Positions 53,731-63,943 of a stretch of 64,000 nucleotides of DNA are shown in pieces (the first letter of the stretch is position 1; each line of letters starts with the position of its first letter). The notes under the pieces were generated by a model. That model worked only from the letters and a program-made list of their open reading frames with translations. It had not been told where the DNA came from and ran no database searches. The translations under genes were made by a program, and so were the position numbers. This DNA is from Pseudomonas oligotrophica (lineage in GTDB: Bacteria > Pseudomonadota > Gammaproteobacteria > Pseudomonadales > Pseudomonadaceae). The stretch covers positions 248,001-312,000 of the forward strand of contig NZ_JAKJRU010000004.1 in the NCBI RefSeq assembly GCF_021726475.1, written 5' to 3'.

Positions 53731-56700
53731 TCATGCGCCGGCCTCCGCCGGTTCGGCCTGGCGCCGCCAGCGCTGGCCCAGGCGATCGAAGAACAGGTAG
53801 ATAACCGGGGTGGTGAACAGCGTCAGCAACTGGCTCATCAGCAGGCCACCGACCAGCACCAGGCCCAGCGGCTGGCGCAGTTCGGCGCCGGAGCCGGTGG
53901 CGAGCATCAGCGGGATGGCGCCGAACAGCGCCGCCAGGGTGGTCATCAGGATCGGCCGGAAACGCAGCAGCGCGGCGCGGTAGATCGCCTGCTCCGGGGT
54001 CATGCCCTGGTGGCGCTCGGCCTCCAGGGCGAAGTCGATCATCATGATCGCGTTCTTCTTGACGATGCCGATCAGCAGGATGATGCCGATGATCGCGATC
54101 AGGCCCAGGTCGTTGCCGGTCAGCAGCAGCGCCAGCAAGGCGCCCACGGCGGCCGAGGGCAGCGTGGAGAGAATGGTGATCGGGTGGATGTAGCTCTCGT
54201 AGAGCACGCCGAGCACGATGTACATGGTCACCACCGCGGCGAGGATCAGCAGCAGCGTGCTCGACAGCGACGCGCGGAAGGCTTCGGCGGCACCCTGGAA
54301 GTGCGTCTGGATACCCGCCGGCAGGCCGATCTCGCGCTCCACCTGCTCGATCACCTCGACCGCGTGGCCGAGCGACATGCCTTCGGCGAGGTTGAACGAC
54401 ACCGTCGCCGCCGGGAACTGGCCGATGTGGTTGATCAACAGCGGTGCCGAGCGCTGCTCGATGCGCGCCAGGCTCGACAGCCGCACCGGCTCGCCCTCCT
54501 CGCCCTTGACGAACAGCTGCTCGAGCGCCTGCGGGCCGAGCCGGCGGCCGTCCTCGACCTCCAGCACCACGCGGTACTGGCTGGCCTGGGTGAAGATGGT
54601 CGAGATCTGCCGCTGGCCAAAGGCGTCGTACAGCGCGTCGGTGATGGCCGAAACCTCGATGCCCAGGCGCGCGGCGGCGTCGCGGTCGATATCCAGGTAG
54701 ACCTGCAGGCCGTCGCTCTGCAGGTCGGTGGCGACGTCGGTCAGTTCGGCCCGCTGGCGCAGGGCCTCGACCAGGCGCGGCGTCCATTCGCTGAGCAAGG
54801 CGCTGTCGGGCGACTCCAGGCTGAACTGGAACTGCGTGCGGCTGACCCGGTCCTCGATGGACAGGTCCTGCACCGGCTGCAGGTACAGCTCGATGCCCGG
54901 GATGCGCGCCAGTTCGGGGCGCAGGCGCTCGATGACCTGGCTGGCCGTGGCGCTGCGCTCGGCGTGCGGCTTGAGGTTGATCAGCAGGCGCCCGCTGTTG
55001 AGCGTGACGTTATCGCCGTCGACGCCGATGTAGGACGACAGGCTGACTACGTCCGGGTCGGCCAGCAATACCTCGGCCAGGCGCTGCTGGCGCTCGCTCA
55101 TCTCGCGGAACGAAACCGATTGCGGCGCCTCGCTGATACCCTGGATCACGCCGGTGTCCTGCACCGGGAAGAAGCCCTTGGGCACCATCAGGTAGAGCAC
55201 CACGGTCAGCGCCAGGGTGGCCAGCGCGACCAGCAGGGTCAGCGTCTGGTGGCCGAGCACCCAGCCCAGCCAGCGCGCATAGCCGCCGATCAGCCGCTCG
55301 ACCCAGTCCGGCTTGGCCGCGCTCACCGTGTGCGGCTTGAGCAGCTTGGCGCACATCATCGGCGTCAGGGTCAGCGAGACCACCAGCGACAGCAGGATCG
55401 CCACCGCCAGGGTGATGGCGAACTCACGGAACAGCCGGCCGACCACGTCCTGCATGAACAACAACGGGATCAGCACGGCGATCAGCGAGAAGGTCAGCGA
55501 GATCAGCGTGAAGCCGATCTGCCTGGCGCCCTTGAGCGCGGCATTCAGCGGCGTCTCGCCCTCCTCCACGTGGCGGGCGATGTTCTCCAGCATGACGATG
55601 GCATCGTCCACCACGAAGCCGGTGGCGATGGTCAGCGCCATCAGCGTCAGGTTGTTCAGCGAGAAGCCGCAGAGGTACATCACCGCGAAGGTGCCGACCA
55701 GCGACAGCGGCACCGCGATCGAAGGGATCACCGTGGCCGAGAGCTTCTTCAGGAAGACGAAGGTCACCGCGACCACCAGGATGGTCGCCAGGATCAGCTC
55801 GTGCTGCACGTCGGTGACCGCCGCGCGAATGGTCTGCGTACGGTCGGTGAGGATGGCCACGTCCAGGCCTGCCGGCATGCTGGCGGTGACTTCCGGCAGC
55901 AGTGCCTGGATGCGCTCGACCACATCGATGACATTGGCGCCCGGCTGGCGCTGGATGTTCAGCAGCACGGCCTGGCTGCGGTTGGCCCAGGCGGCCAGGC
56001 GTTCGTTCTCCGCGCCGTCGACGATGCTGGCGATGTCCTTCAGGCGCAGCGCGGCGCCGTCCTGGTAGGTGAGGATCAGCTCGGCATATTCCTCGGGCGA
56101 TTCGAGCTGGTCGTTGGCATCGAGCATCGAGACGCGGGTCGGGCCGTCGAAGTTGCCCTTGGGCTGGTTGACGTTGGCCTGGTTGATCAGCTGGCGCACG
56201 TCGGCCAGCGACAGCCCGTAGGCGGCCAGCGCCTCGGGGTTGGTGCGGATGCGCACCGCCGGGCGTTGCCCGCCGGCGATGCTGACCATGCCCACGCCGC
56301 TGATCTGCGCGAGCTTCTGCGCCATGCGGGTGTCGACCAGGTCATGCAGCCTGGGCAGCGGCAGCGTCTCGGAGGTGATCGCCAGGGTGATCACCGGCGT
56401 GTCGGCCGGGTTGACCTTGTTGTACACCGGCGGCGCCGGAAGGTCGCTGGGCAGCAGGTTGTTCGCCGCGTTGATCGCCGCCTGCACCTCTTGCTCGGCG
56501 ACGTCCAGCTCGACGTCCAGGGAAAAGCGCAGGGTGATGACCGAGGCACCGCCGGAGCTGCTCGAAGACAGCTGCGTCAGCCCCGGCATCTGGCCGAACT
56601 GGCGCTCCAGCGGCGCGGTGACGGCGCTGGTCATGACCTCGGGACTGGCCCCCGGGTAGAGCGTCATCACGCGGATGGTGGGGTAGTCGACCTGCGGCAG

Positions 56701-56808
56701 CGCCGCCACCGGCAGCAGCTTGTAGGCGATCAGGCCGGCCAGGAGGATCGCCACCATGCTCAGGGTGGTCGCCACCGGCCGCAGGATGAACAGCCGCGAG
56801 ACGTTCAT
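53731..56808 (-). CDS. muxB: MuxB, first inner-membrane RND subunit
   Basis: 1025 aa from the ATG at 56808, which overlaps the muxA stop. N-terminal [20 protein letters not shown], acidic pair in [19 protein letters not shown] and [20 protein letters not shown]. It matches MdtB-like RND transporters. A longer frame that continues to 57960 is the antisense extension through muxA and not real. Confidence 0.92.
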   Translation of the reverse strand: MNVSRLFILRPVATTLSMVAILLAGLIAYKLLPVAALPQVDYPTIRVMTLYPGASPEVMTSAVTAPLERQFGQMPGLTQLSSSSSGGASVITLRFSLDVELDVAEQEVQAAINAANNLLPSDLPAPPVYNKVNPADTPVITLAITSETLPLPRLHDLVDTRMAQKLAQISGVGMVSIAGGQRPAVRIRTNPEALAAYGLSLADVRQLINQANVNQPKGNFDGPTRVSMLDANDQLESPEEYAELILTYQDGAALRLKDIASIVDGAENERLAAWANRSQAVLLNIQRQPGANVIDVVERIQALLPEVTASMPAGLDVAILTDRTQTIRAAVTDVQHELILATILVVAVTFVFLKKLSATVIPSIAVPLSLVGTFAVMYLCGFSLNNLTLMALTIATGFVVDDAIVMLENIARHVEEGETPLNAALKGARQIGFTLISLTFSLIAVLIPLLFMQDVVGRLFREFAITLAVAILLSLVVSLTLTPMMCAKLLKPHTVSAAKPDWVERLIGGYARWLGWVLGHQTLTLLVALATLALTVVLYLMVPKGFFPVQDTGVIQGISEAPQSVSFREMSERQQRLAEVLLADPDVVSLSSYIGVDGDNVTLNSGRLLINLKPHAERSATASQVIERLRPELARIPGIELYLQPVQDLSIEDRVSRTQFQFSLESPDSALLSEWTPRLVEALRQRAELTDVATDLQSDGLQVYLDIDRDAAARLGIEVSAITDALYDAFGQRQISTIFTQASQYRVVLEVEDGRRLGPQALEQLFVKGEEGEPVRLSSLARIEQRSAPLLINHIGQFPAATVSFNLAEGMSLGHAVEVIEQVEREIGLPAGIQTHFQGAAEAFRASLSSTLLLILAAVVTMYIVLGVLYESYIHPITILSTLPSAAVGALLALLLTGNDLGLIAIIGIILLIGIVKKNAIMMIDFALEAERHQGMTPEQAIYRAALLRFRPILMTTLAALFGAIPLMLATGSGAELRQPLGLVLVGGLLMSQLLTLFTTPVIYLFFDRLGQRWRRQAEPAEAGA

Positions 56809-58046
56809 CGAGCCGGGCGCTCCCCTTTCTCCTCGACGCCGACCTTCGGCTGGTCGGCCGCCTCGCGGGCCATGGTGGCCGGGTCCACCACTTCCACCTC
56901 GCTGCCGTCGCGCAGGCGGTCGGTGCCTTCCACGACGATCCGCTCGCCCGGCGCCAGGCCCTGGCTGATCACCGTGGTCTCGCCGTTGCTCGGGCCGACC
57001 TCGACGCTGCGCAGCTCGACCTTGCTGTCGGCGTTGACCACATAGGCGAAGTTGCCGCGCGAGCCGAATTGCAGCGCGGCCGAGGGAATCAGCGTGGCGT
57101 TGTCCAGCGTCTCCACGCGCAGGCGCACGTTGACGAACTGGTTGGGCAGCAGCAGCTCGGCCTCGTTGTCGAAGCGCGCCTTGAGCTTGAGGGTGCCGGT
57201 GGCGGCGTCGATCTGGTTGTCGACGCTTTCCAGCACGCCCTCGCCGAACAGGGTGCGCTCGCCACGATCCCAGGCCTGCACGGCCAGCGCCTCGCCGCCG
57301 CGGAAGCGGGTCAGCACCGGCGGCAGCTCGCCCTCGGGCAGGGTAAAGGTCACCGCCATCGGCTGGGTCTGGGTGATGACCACCAGCGGCGTGGTGTCGT
57401 TGGCGGCAACCAGGTTGCCGAGGTCCAGCTGGCGCAGGCCGAGGCGGCCGTCGATCGGCGCGCGGATCTGGGTGAACTCGAGGTTGAGCCTGGCTTCGTT
57501 GACCGCCGCCTGGTTGGCCGCCAGGGTGCCCTGGTACTGGCTGACCAGCGCCTCCTGGGTGTCGAGGGTCTGCTTGGCGATGCTGTCCTCGGCGTACAGG
57601 CCCTTGTAGCGCTGCAGGTCGATCTGTGCGTTCTTCAGCTGCGCCTGGTTCTGCCGCAGGGTGCCCTCGGCCTGTTGCAGGGCCACGCGATAGGGCCGCG
57701 GGTCGATCACCGCGAGCAGGTCGCCGGCCTTGACCCGCTGGCCTTCCTCGAAACGCACCTCGACCAGCTCGCCGGCCACCCGGCTGCGCACGTTCACCGT
57801 ATTCAGCGGCGTGACCGTGCCCAGCGCCTTGTAGAACACCTGGAACTGGCCCTGGCCGACCGGCGTGACACGTACCGGCACCGGGCCGCCGAAAGCGCCG
57901 AAACCGGGGCGCCCGCCGGAACGCTGGTCGTCGTTTGCCGGAGTCTCGGGCCACAGCCACCAGGCCAGGAGAACAAGGGCCGTGGCGATCAGCGCGACGG
58001 CCAGCCAGCGAAGTCGGGAGGAAGAATCGGTGTGGGCGACGGGCAT
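56805..58046 (-). CDS. muxA: MuxA, periplasmic adaptor of MuxABC-OpmB
   Basis: 413 aa. An N-terminal transmembrane anchor ([19 protein letters not shown]) rather than a lipobox is followed by the adaptor domains ([41 protein letters not shown]-like [15 protein letters not shown]). It corresponds to MdtA/MuxA. It is the first gene of the operon; the promoter lies in 58047-58282, shared with the divergent flippase gene. The C-terminal tail is short and charged. Confidence 0.9.
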   Translation of the reverse strand: MPVAHTDSSSRLRWLAVALIATALVLLAWWLWPETPANDDQRSGGRPGFGAFGGPVPVRVTPVGQGQFQVFYKALGTVTPLNTVNVRSRVAGELVEVRFEEGQRVKAGDLLAVIDPRPYRVALQQAEGTLRQNQAQLKNAQIDLQRYKGLYAEDSIAKQTLDTQEALVSQYQGTLAANQAAVNEARLNLEFTQIRAPIDGRLGLRQLDLGNLVAANDTTPLVVITQTQPMAVTFTLPEGELPPVLTRFRGGEALAVQAWDRGERTLFGEGVLESVDNQIDAATGTLKLKARFDNEAELLLPNQFVNVRLRVETLDNATLIPSAALQFGSRGNFAYVVNADSKVELRSVEVGPSNGETTVISQGLAPGERIVVEGTDRLRDGSEVEVVDPATMAREAADQPKVGVEEKGERPAR

Positions 58047-58282
58047 GATGGTGATCGCAGCGGAAGGAGCCTGAACCTTAAGCAGTCGGACCGCTCTCGC
58101 AAAGCGGATTTACGGCATTTTTACCTATTCGCAGCAGTCGTTGCCGCGTGCTTCGGCCGGAACCATGGCGCCGCCTATCAGTCTATCTACCGCTAGCAGT
58201 CTGGCCGGCGCCCGAGCGGCCGCGCCGCCCATCGTCGTAACAGCAAGCAGGCCGTGGTCAGGCCTGGGTCAAGGATCAAGGA
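58047..58282. promoter_or_regulatory. Divergent region between muxA and the flippase gene
   Basis: 236 bp with no coding frame of its own. It must hold the muxABC-opmB promoter and that of the divergent gene. No specific operator was recognised. Confidence 0.4.
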
Positions 58283-59749
58283 ATGAACGCATCGCTGGTC
58301 ATCCTGGCGCTTACCATCGCCAGCTTTCTTCTCGGTTTTCTGCGCGACCTGTTCATCGCCCGGTCCTTCGGACTGAGCTGGGAAGCCGACCTCATCTTCG
58401 TGGCCCTGATCCTGCCGCTGTTCTTCGAGAACTTCCTCGGCCTGTCGCTGCGCGACGCGATGATTCCCTACCTGCAGAAGCTGCGCAGCCAGTCCGAGGC
58501 GCTGTTCGAGTCGGTCAGCCGCTGGCTCTACTGGCGCGTGATGCTGATGGGCGTGGCCGCCAGCGCGCTGATCATCGCGACCAGCTACTGGATCCTCACC
58601 GCCCTGGCGCCGGGCTGGTCGGCCGACCAGGTCGCCACCGGCCAGCTGGTGTTCTGCGTCGGTGCGCTGCTGATCGCGGTGCAGGCGACGCTCTACTGCC
58701 AGGGCGCGCTGCTGAACATGGACGAGGTGTTCATCCTGCCGATGACCCGTACGGTGCTGCTCAACGCCGGGGCGATCATCGGCATCCTGCTGTTCGAGCC
58801 AACCGGCATGGTGATCTTCATCGGCATGCTGTTGCCGCAGCTGGCGCTGATCGTCGCGCAACACCGGCGCCTGCACTACCTGCGCGGCGAAGCCAGGCCG
58901 GTGGACAAAGGCCGCGGCGGCGAATTCGGCCTGGCCTTCGCGCCGGTGCTGCTGGCCGCCGGCGCGCAGCAGGCGTGCATCCTGGCCGAGCGGATGTTCG
59001 CCTCCTTTCTCGACGAGGGCAGCATCACCATGCTGTCCTTCGCCTTCCGCATCGTCACCATTCCACTGACGCTCTATGCAATGTCGGTGCTGTCGGTGCT
59101 GTTCCCGCAGTTCTCCGCCAGCTGGAACGACAAGGACCATGCCGGCCATGCCGCGGTGATCCGCAAGGGCCTGCTGGCGACGCTGCTGTTCCTGGTGCCG
59201 GCCTCGGTGGTGCTCAGCTCGTTCCCCGAATCGGTAGTCGCGGTACTGCTAGAGCGCGGCGAGTTCGGCGCGGCGCAGACCACCGCCACAGCCTCGCTGG
59301 TGGTGCCCTATGCGCTGGGGCTGCCGGCCATGGGGCTGGCGCTGCTCTGGGGACGTGCGCTGCTGGCGCAGCACCAGGCGCGGCTGTTCCTGGTCATCAC
59401 CCTGGTCGCCGCGGTGCTGACGGTGGCCCTCGACGCCCTGCTCTACCGCCCCTATGGCGCCCTGGGCCTGGCCATCGCCTTCTCCTGCGGGGCGGTGCTG
59501 CAGGCGTTGTTCATGGGGCTGTACGTCTACCGCGCTTCGCCGCGCGGACTGGGTGCCGCCCTGCTGCTGCGCTGGCTGGCGACCGCCGGGGCGCTGGCCG
59601 CGGTGCTGCACAACGCACCGCAGCCCGAGGGCCTGGTGCAGCTGTGCCTGTACGTGACGCTGGTGCTGCTGGGCTTCGCGGTGGGCGTCGGCGCGCTCGG
59701 CGAGCGCGACCTGTTCCGCCGCAGCTACTGGTCGATGCGGCGCGCCTGA
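58283..59749 (+). CDS. MurJ/MviN-like membrane flippase
   Basis: 488 aa with about 12-14 hydrophobic helices and the MVF/MOP superfamily pattern: FLLGFLRDLFIARSFGLS at the N-terminus (the GxxRxxxIA region of MurJ-like proteins) and PVLLAAGAQQACILAERMFAS. It probably flips a lipid-linked intermediate across the inner membrane. Housekeeping MurJ is normally elsewhere, and the identity is lower here, so it may be a polysaccharide flippase paralogue. No glycosyltransferase genes flank it. Confidence 0.75.
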   Translation: MNASLVILALTIASFLLGFLRDLFIARSFGLSWEADLIFVALILPLFFENFLGLSLRDAMIPYLQKLRSQSEALFESVSRWLYWRVMLMGVAASALIIATSYWILTALAPGWSADQVATGQLVFCVGALLIAVQATLYCQGALLNMDEVFILPMTRTVLLNAGAIIGILLFEPTGMVIFIGMLLPQLALIVAQHRRLHYLRGEARPVDKGRGGEFGLAFAPVLLAAGAQQACILAERMFASFLDEGSITMLSFAFRIVTIPLTLYAMSVLSVLFPQFSASWNDKDHAGHAAVIRKGLLATLLFLVPASVVLSSFPESVVAVLLERGEFGAAQTTATASLVVPYALGLPAMGLALLWGRALLAQHQARLFLVITLVAAVLTVALDALLYRPYGALGLAIAFSCGAVLQALFMGLYVYRASPRGLGAALLLRWLATAGALAAVLHNAPQPEGLVQLCLYVTLVLLGFAVGVGALGERDLFRRSYWSMRRA

Positions 59750-59752
59750 GGG

Positions 59753-60685
59753 CTACTGCCGGTCGATGCGCTCGAGCGCCTGCGCCTCGTATTTCGGATA
59801 GAGGTGCGTGGCGCTGCGGATCAGCTCGTAGCGCGTCAGGCTGATGCCGGCGAAGCGCGGCGGGATCGGCGCCTGCGCCACCTCGCCCAGCTCCGCCCCG
59901 CTTTCGGCACTCTGGCGCAGCAGCCCGTCGAGCCAGCCGAGGTAGTCGCGCATCTGCTCGAACGGCGCGGCATCCTCGGCCACCGGGCCGTGGCCGGGCA
60001 CCAGCAGCTTCCAGGGCAGCGCCTGGAGGGTGTCGAGATCGGCCAGCCAGGCATCCAGCCCCGGGCTGTTCGGCGTGGTCAGCGCACGCTGGTAGAAGAC
60101 GATATCGCCGGCCAGCAGCACGCCGCTGGTCTCGTCGAAGATGGCCAGGTCCGCGCCGGTGTGCCCGCGCAAGGCCAGCAGCCGCAGGCGATGGCCGGCG
60201 ATTTCCAGCACGCCGGGCTCCAGTGTCTCGCTCGGCAGCAGCACCTCGGTGCCGCGCATCCAGTCGCCGACCAGGCGGTACATGTTCTCGGCCATGGCGT
60301 CGCCCTGCTCGCGCAGCAGCTCGGTGGTGCCGGCCAGCGCGGCGATGGGCACGTCGGCGAAGGCCTGGTTGCCGAGCACGTGGTCGGGGTGATGGTGCGT
60401 CAGCAACACCTTGACGATGGGCTTGTCGGTGATGCGGCCGATGGCTTCGCGCATCTGCTCGCCGTAGCGCCGCGAGGGGCCGCTGTCGATCACCAGCACG
60501 CCATCGGTGCCGACGATGAACGCCGTGTTGACGATGTTGGCGCCGTTGTGCTTGTCGAAGTTGTCGGTACTGCCCTCGAACAGCCAGGTATCGGCCGCGA
60601 TCTGGCGTGGCTGCAGCTGGTAGCTGAACTCCGCCTGCGCCGGCAGGCCGAGGCACAGCGCAAGGGCGAGAAGGATCAGGCGCAT
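59753..60685 (-). CDS. Periplasmic zinc metallohydrolase, PQQ-alcohol-oxidation associated
   Basis: 310 aa. A signal peptide (LALALCLGLPAQA) is followed by a metallo-beta-lactamase fold: HHHPDH (TLTHHHPDHVLGN context), the Asp/His pair in LRGHTGADLAIFD, LAGDIVFYQ and VPGHGPV. It matches the SoxH-like quinoprotein relay-system metallohydrolases that travel with PQQ-dependent dehydrogenases. It is the last of four co-directional genes. The substrate is unknown. Confidence 0.8.
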   Translation of the reverse strand: MRLILLALALCLGLPAQAEFSYQLQPRQIAADTWLFEGSTDNFDKHNGANIVNTAFIVGTDGVLVIDSGPSRRYGEQMREAIGRITDKPIVKVLLTHHHPDHVLGNQAFADVPIAALAGTTELLREQGDAMAENMYRLVGDWMRGTEVLLPSETLEPGVLEIAGHRLRLLALRGHTGADLAIFDETSGVLLAGDIVFYQRALTTPNSPGLDAWLADLDTLQALPWKLLVPGHGPVAEDAAPFEQMRDYLGWLDGLLRQSAESGAELGEVAQAPIPPRFAGISLTRYELIRSATHLYPKYEAQALERIDRQ

Positions 60686-60710
60686 GGGGCCTCCCGTGGC
60701 GATGGGGCGA

Positions 60711-61460
60711 TCAGAATGCGGCTTCGAACTCGTTGCCGTTGTTGTCGCGCAGCCAGAGCTGCGCCGGCTGGTCGTGCTTCAGCTCGAGGCTGAGGGTGGG
60801 GTTTTCCGCGACGGCCGGATAGAGCTCCATAGTCGCCAGCGGCTGGCCGTCCGCGTCGCGCAGTTCGGCCTGGTTGAGGAAGAACTCGGGGATGCCGCCA
60901 ACCAGGCCGTTGTCCATCGGGTGGGCCACCTGCATGCGCAGGCGGCTCGCCTCGCCACGCGGGAAGCGCCCGCCGAGCACCTGCCCGAGACGATCCTCCC
61001 AGCCCGGCTGCGCACGCACCACGCTGGGTGCGGTACAGCCGCCGCCGGCCGCATCGACCTTGGCGCCGCCGACATGCCAGACACCATCGCGGGTCAGCAC
61101 CGCGGCGCGCACCGGCGTCGCCTGCTCGACGCGGATGCGGATCGCCACCAGCGGCAGGACTTCATCGCCCGGCACGAAGGTGAAGATCCGCGGGATGGGG
61201 TTCAGATCGGCCCAGGCCTCGATGCGCACCACCTCGTCGCCCAGCGCGCGGGCATCGACCAGTACCGGCACCTGGCGCGCATCCTCGGCGAAGGGTGGCA
61301 GCTCGACCCGCACCTGCGGGTCGAACACATAGGCCTGGCCGCCGAGCAGGTTGCGGTGGTGGTGTTCCCACATCACCGATTGCAGCGGGTCGGGCTCGCC
61401 GGCCTGCAGCGGCGCCGCTCCCAGGGCCAGGACCATCAGCAGCAACGCACGCATGGACAT
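60711..61460 (-). CDS. SoxYZ-like carrier protein of a quinoprotein cluster
   Basis: 249 aa. Signal peptide MRALLLMVLALGAAPLQAGE is followed by two beta-sandwich domains corresponding to fused SoxY- and SoxZ-like parts. GGCTAPSV contains the single Cys that in SoxY-type proteins carries the substrate. This fusion family is known from genes neighbouring PQQ-linked alcohol dehydrogenases rather than from sulfur oxidation; no other sox genes are present. Co-directional with the metallohydrolase, 25 bp apart. Confidence 0.78.
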   Translation of the reverse strand: MSMRALLLMVLALGAAPLQAGEPDPLQSVMWEHHHRNLLGGQAYVFDPQVRVELPPFAEDARQVPVLVDARALGDEVVRIEAWADLNPIPRIFTFVPGDEVLPLVAIRIRVEQATPVRAAVLTRDGVWHVGGAKVDAAGGGCTAPSVVRAQPGWEDRLGQVLGGRFPRGEASRLRMQVAHPMDNGLVGGIPEFFLNQAELRDADGQPLATMELYPAVAENPTLSLELKHDQPAQLWLRDNNGNEFEAAF

Positions 61461-61486
61461 GTCCGACTCCTTCGGCGCGAGGGCCG

Positions 61487-62392
61487 TCAGCGATGTACGA
61501 CGCCCGGTGCGTCCTGATACAGGTCCGGCTTCTCGTAGCGCATGCCATGGCTGGCGTAGATGCGCTCCATCTCACCGTCGGCGATCAGCGGCTCGAGCAC
61601 CGCTTCGAGCGCATAGGCCAGCTGGCGGTTGGACTCGTGCACCGCCATGCCTAGGTCCCAGGCCTGCCGGCCCATGTTCGGGTAGGCGTTCTCCGCCAGC
61701 TTGAAGTGCTCGTCGCCAGACTGCCCGACCAGCCAGTCGATCTCGCCGCGCATGGCCATGGTGGCGTCCACCTCGCCCTTGCGCATGGCCTCGAAGGCCA
61801 GCCCCGGCGAAGCGTAGTGGTGGGTATTGCCGGCCATGCGACCGTTGAACACCGAGGTCATGTAGAACGAGGGCACGCTCTCCACCTCGACCCCGATGGG
61901 GTGGTACTGGAACACCGCGACGCTGGGCACGTCGTCCATGCGCCGGTCGTCGTAGGCGACCTGCCAGCGTTCGCGCTGGTAGGGGCCGAACATCGCCACC
62001 TGCTCGTTGACCAGTTCGCCCACCTCGTTGCGCCGGTAGCTGAACTCGCGGTCATAGGGCACCCGCAGCATCAGGTCGGCGAGTACGTTCGGCCGCAGGT
62101 AGTGGCCCTTCCAGATGAAGTTGCGCAGATCGTCGTCAAGCTTCTCGCCGGGCGTGACCCACAGCAGCTCGAGCTTCAGGCCCAGGCCCGCGGCGAGCTT
62201 CTGCGCCAGGTCCACGTCGACGCCCTGTGGCTTGCCATCGGCCAGGTAGCTGTAGGGCGGGAAGTTCTCGTAGACCGCGACCTTGAGCACGCCGGATTCG
62301 ATGATGTCGTCATACGGCCGGACCTGCGCGGCCTGCGCCTGCAGCACCACGCATGCCAGAACCAGGCAGAACAGCTTGAGCATCCGGCGCAT
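61487..62392 (-). CDS. Quinoprotein-associated periplasmic binding protein
   Basis: 301 aa from the ATG at 62392, 5 bp after the pedF stop (Met at 62383 is an alternative). Signal peptide (LFCLVLACVVLQAQA). The fold is that of family 3 solute-binding proteins: GVLKVAVYENFPPYSYL, GVDVDLAQKLAAGLGLK, VDATMAMRGEID. No permease or ATPase is nearby; such orphans accompany PQQ/XoxF-type dehydrogenases (XoxJ-like). Likely role is to help the periplasmic dehydrogenase, which is inference. Confidence 0.78.
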   Translation of the reverse strand: MRRMLKLFCLVLACVVLQAQAAQVRPYDDIIESGVLKVAVYENFPPYSYLADGKPQGVDVDLAQKLAAGLGLKLELLWVTPGEKLDDDLRNFIWKGHYLRPNVLADLMLRVPYDREFSYRRNEVGELVNEQVAMFGPYQRERWQVAYDDRRMDDVPSVAVFQYHPIGVEVESVPSFYMTSVFNGRMAGNTHHYASPGLAFEAMRKGEVDATMAMRGEIDWLVGQSGDEHFKLAENAYPNMGRQAWDLGMAVHESNRQLAYALEAVLEPLIADGEMERIYASHGMRYEKPDLYQDAPGVVHR

Positions 62393-62397
62393 GGCGG

Positions 62398-62835
62398 TCA
62401 CCGTTTGGCAGCTTCGCTTTCGATATAGGTACGGATCGCCCACAGCGCTTCCTGGCTGAGGGTGTCGGCCATGCGCGGCATGTACACCGCGCCGTCGCGC
62501 ACGGCACCGTTGATCACGCGCTCCTTGAACCACTCGTCACCGTCGATATTGGCTTCCAGGTCGCGCAGGTCCGGTGCGATACCGCCGGAGATGGCTTCCA
62601 GGCCGTGGCAGCGGGCGCAGTTCTGATTGTAGGCGGAGGAGCCGATCTCGACGGCGCGCTTGTTGTATTCGCTCGGCTCGCGGAACGGGTTCTCGTCGGC
62701 CCACTCCTCGCCCAGCGAAGGCAGCCCCTTGGTTTCGACAGCCTGCGGCGTGACATCGCCATGGGCCAGCGCCAGGCCGGAGAAACCGATGAAACCGGCC
62801 GCCAGCAGAGCGCGCAGAGTTTTGTTGTTGTTCAT
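62398..62835 (-). CDS. pedF: PedF-type cytochrome c550
   Basis: 145 aa from the ATG at 62835. Signal peptide (LAAGFIGFSGLALAHG), haem c site CARCH and distal Met in YMPRMADTLS. The sequence matches the PedF-type c550 that takes electrons from PQQ-dependent ethanol dehydrogenases in Pseudomonas. It is the first gene of the four-gene cluster and lies downstream of a candidate activator region. The dehydrogenase gene itself (exaA/pedE) is outside the window. Confidence 0.85.
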   Translation of the reverse strand: MNNNKTLRALLAAGFIGFSGLALAHGDVTPQAVETKGLPSLGEEWADENPFREPSEYNKRAVEIGSSAYNQNCARCHGLEAISGGIAPDLRDLEANIDGDEWFKERVINGAVRDGAVYMPRMADTLSQEALWAIRTYIESEAAKR

Positions 62836-63212
62836 GACTACCACCCTTGGTTCGTGAATCTGAGCGAGGCAGCTCCTGGCCGGAGCGCATGGCCGCATCT
62901 TGAAACCGTGGGCGACTCGGCAGAATCCTGCTTTGGATGCCAAGCCCTACTCCCTTGGTAGTAGCGCCTGCGACCGGCGAGCCAGGGCCCTGTAGTAGCA
63001 GATCGGAATCGTTCTCGCTTGTAATGGCCCGTCACCGCCGCCTTTACGGGCCGTAGGGTGCGCCGCACGCAGCCTCGGCGCAGGCGCTAAAGGTGCGCAT
63101 GGCACGCCTTGCGAGGCATGTGTCCTGTACGCTGCGCGTACGCTTGCGCGATGCAATGGACGTTGCGCCGCGCAGCCGCTAGGGTGCCCGCATCCCGCGA
63201 CGAGACCGGCCC
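62836..63212. promoter_or_regulatory. Upstream region of pedF
   Basis: 377 bp without a gene. Two copies of GCTACTAC (minus strand; 62999-62992 and 62965-62958) are spaced 34 bp apart, about three helical turns, upstream of pedF. They are candidate sites for the activator of ethanol-oxidation genes. Several GC-rich dyads follow toward 63200; nothing else was recognised. Confidence 0.45.
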
Positions 63213-63305
63213 ATGACTGAACGCTTCCAGGTGCGCGCTGCCGATCATCAGGAGGCGGCCCTCTGGCTCCTGTGCAACCCCGCCCCGCAATGGCTGGCCC
63301 CATGA
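63213..63305 (+). CDS. Possible 30-aa leader or small ORF
   Basis: ATG at 63213 opens a 30-codon frame (MTERFQVRAADHQEAALWLL and onward) that ends TGA overlapping the ATG of the exonuclease gene (ATGA at 63302). The overlap suggests translational coupling. The upstream Shine-Dalgarno is poor. Without a conservation test it remains a possibility. Confidence 0.3.
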   Translation: MTERFQVRAADHQEAALWLLCNPAPQWLAP

Positions 63306-63943
63306 ACCGGTTGCCGATCGTGCGGATCGCGCCATCGCCCGATAGCGTCGCGCTGGCCCCGTTCCGGGGCATCGGGATCGAGCGGATCTGCCTGCCGGGC
63401 GATGCCGCGGCTTGCGCGGAAGCCCTGCGCGAGCTGCTCTCGGACGGCGGGCCGATCGGTTTCGACACCGAGTCCAGGCCGACCTTCCGCGTCGGCGAGC
63501 GCTCCGACGGCCCGCACCTGATCCAGTTCGCCACGCGGCAGCGGGCCTACCTGCTGCGGGTCGCGGTGCCCGGCTGCCTGGATGCAGCCCGCGCGGTGCT
63601 GGAAAACCACCACCTGGTAAAGGTCGGCTTCGGCCTCAAGTCCGACCGCAGCCACCTGCACAGCCGCCTCGGCATCCGCCTGCACGCCTGCATCGACCTG
63701 GGCAGCGTGCTGCGCTATGTGGGCATCAAGGGCCAGGTCGGCCTGCGCGGCGCGGTGGCCGGGCTGCTGCAGCAGGCCATCCCCAAGTCGCGCCGCCTGG
63801 CCACCTCGAACTGGGCGAGCCTCGGGCTTAGCGAGGCCCAGCAGCGCTACGCGGCAGACGATGCCTTCGGCGCGCTGCAGGTGTTCCATGCGCTGGAGCC
63901 GGCGGTACGGCAGGCGCTGCTCGAGCAGGCGCTGGGCGATTGA
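63302..63943 (+). CDS. RNase D-like 3'-5' exonuclease domain protein
   Basis: 213 aa from the ATG at 63302 (a GTG/other start at 63272 is possible). DEDDy-type exonuclease motifs: FDTES (Exo I), HLVKVGFGLKSD (Exo II) and YAADDAF (Exo III). The fold corresponds to the 3'-5' exonuclease domain only, without the HRDC domains of true RNase D, so it is a shorter paralogue. The substrate could be RNA or DNA. Confidence 0.82.
   Translation: MNRLPIVRIAPSPDSVALAPFRGIGIERICLPGDAAACAEALRELLSDGGPIGFDTESRPTFRVGERSDGPHLIQFATRQRAYLLRVAVPGCLDAARAVLENHHLVKVGFGLKSDRSHLHSRLGIRLHACIDLGSVLRYVGIKGQVGLRGAVAGLLQQAIPKSRRLATSNWASLGLSEAQQRYAADDAFGALQVFHALEPAVRQALLEQALGD

Noticed and set aside
50643..57045. Frames of more than 1000 aa on the plus strand
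   Set aside because: They are antisense shadows of muxA, muxB and muxC, dominated by Gln/His/Arg/Ala composition.
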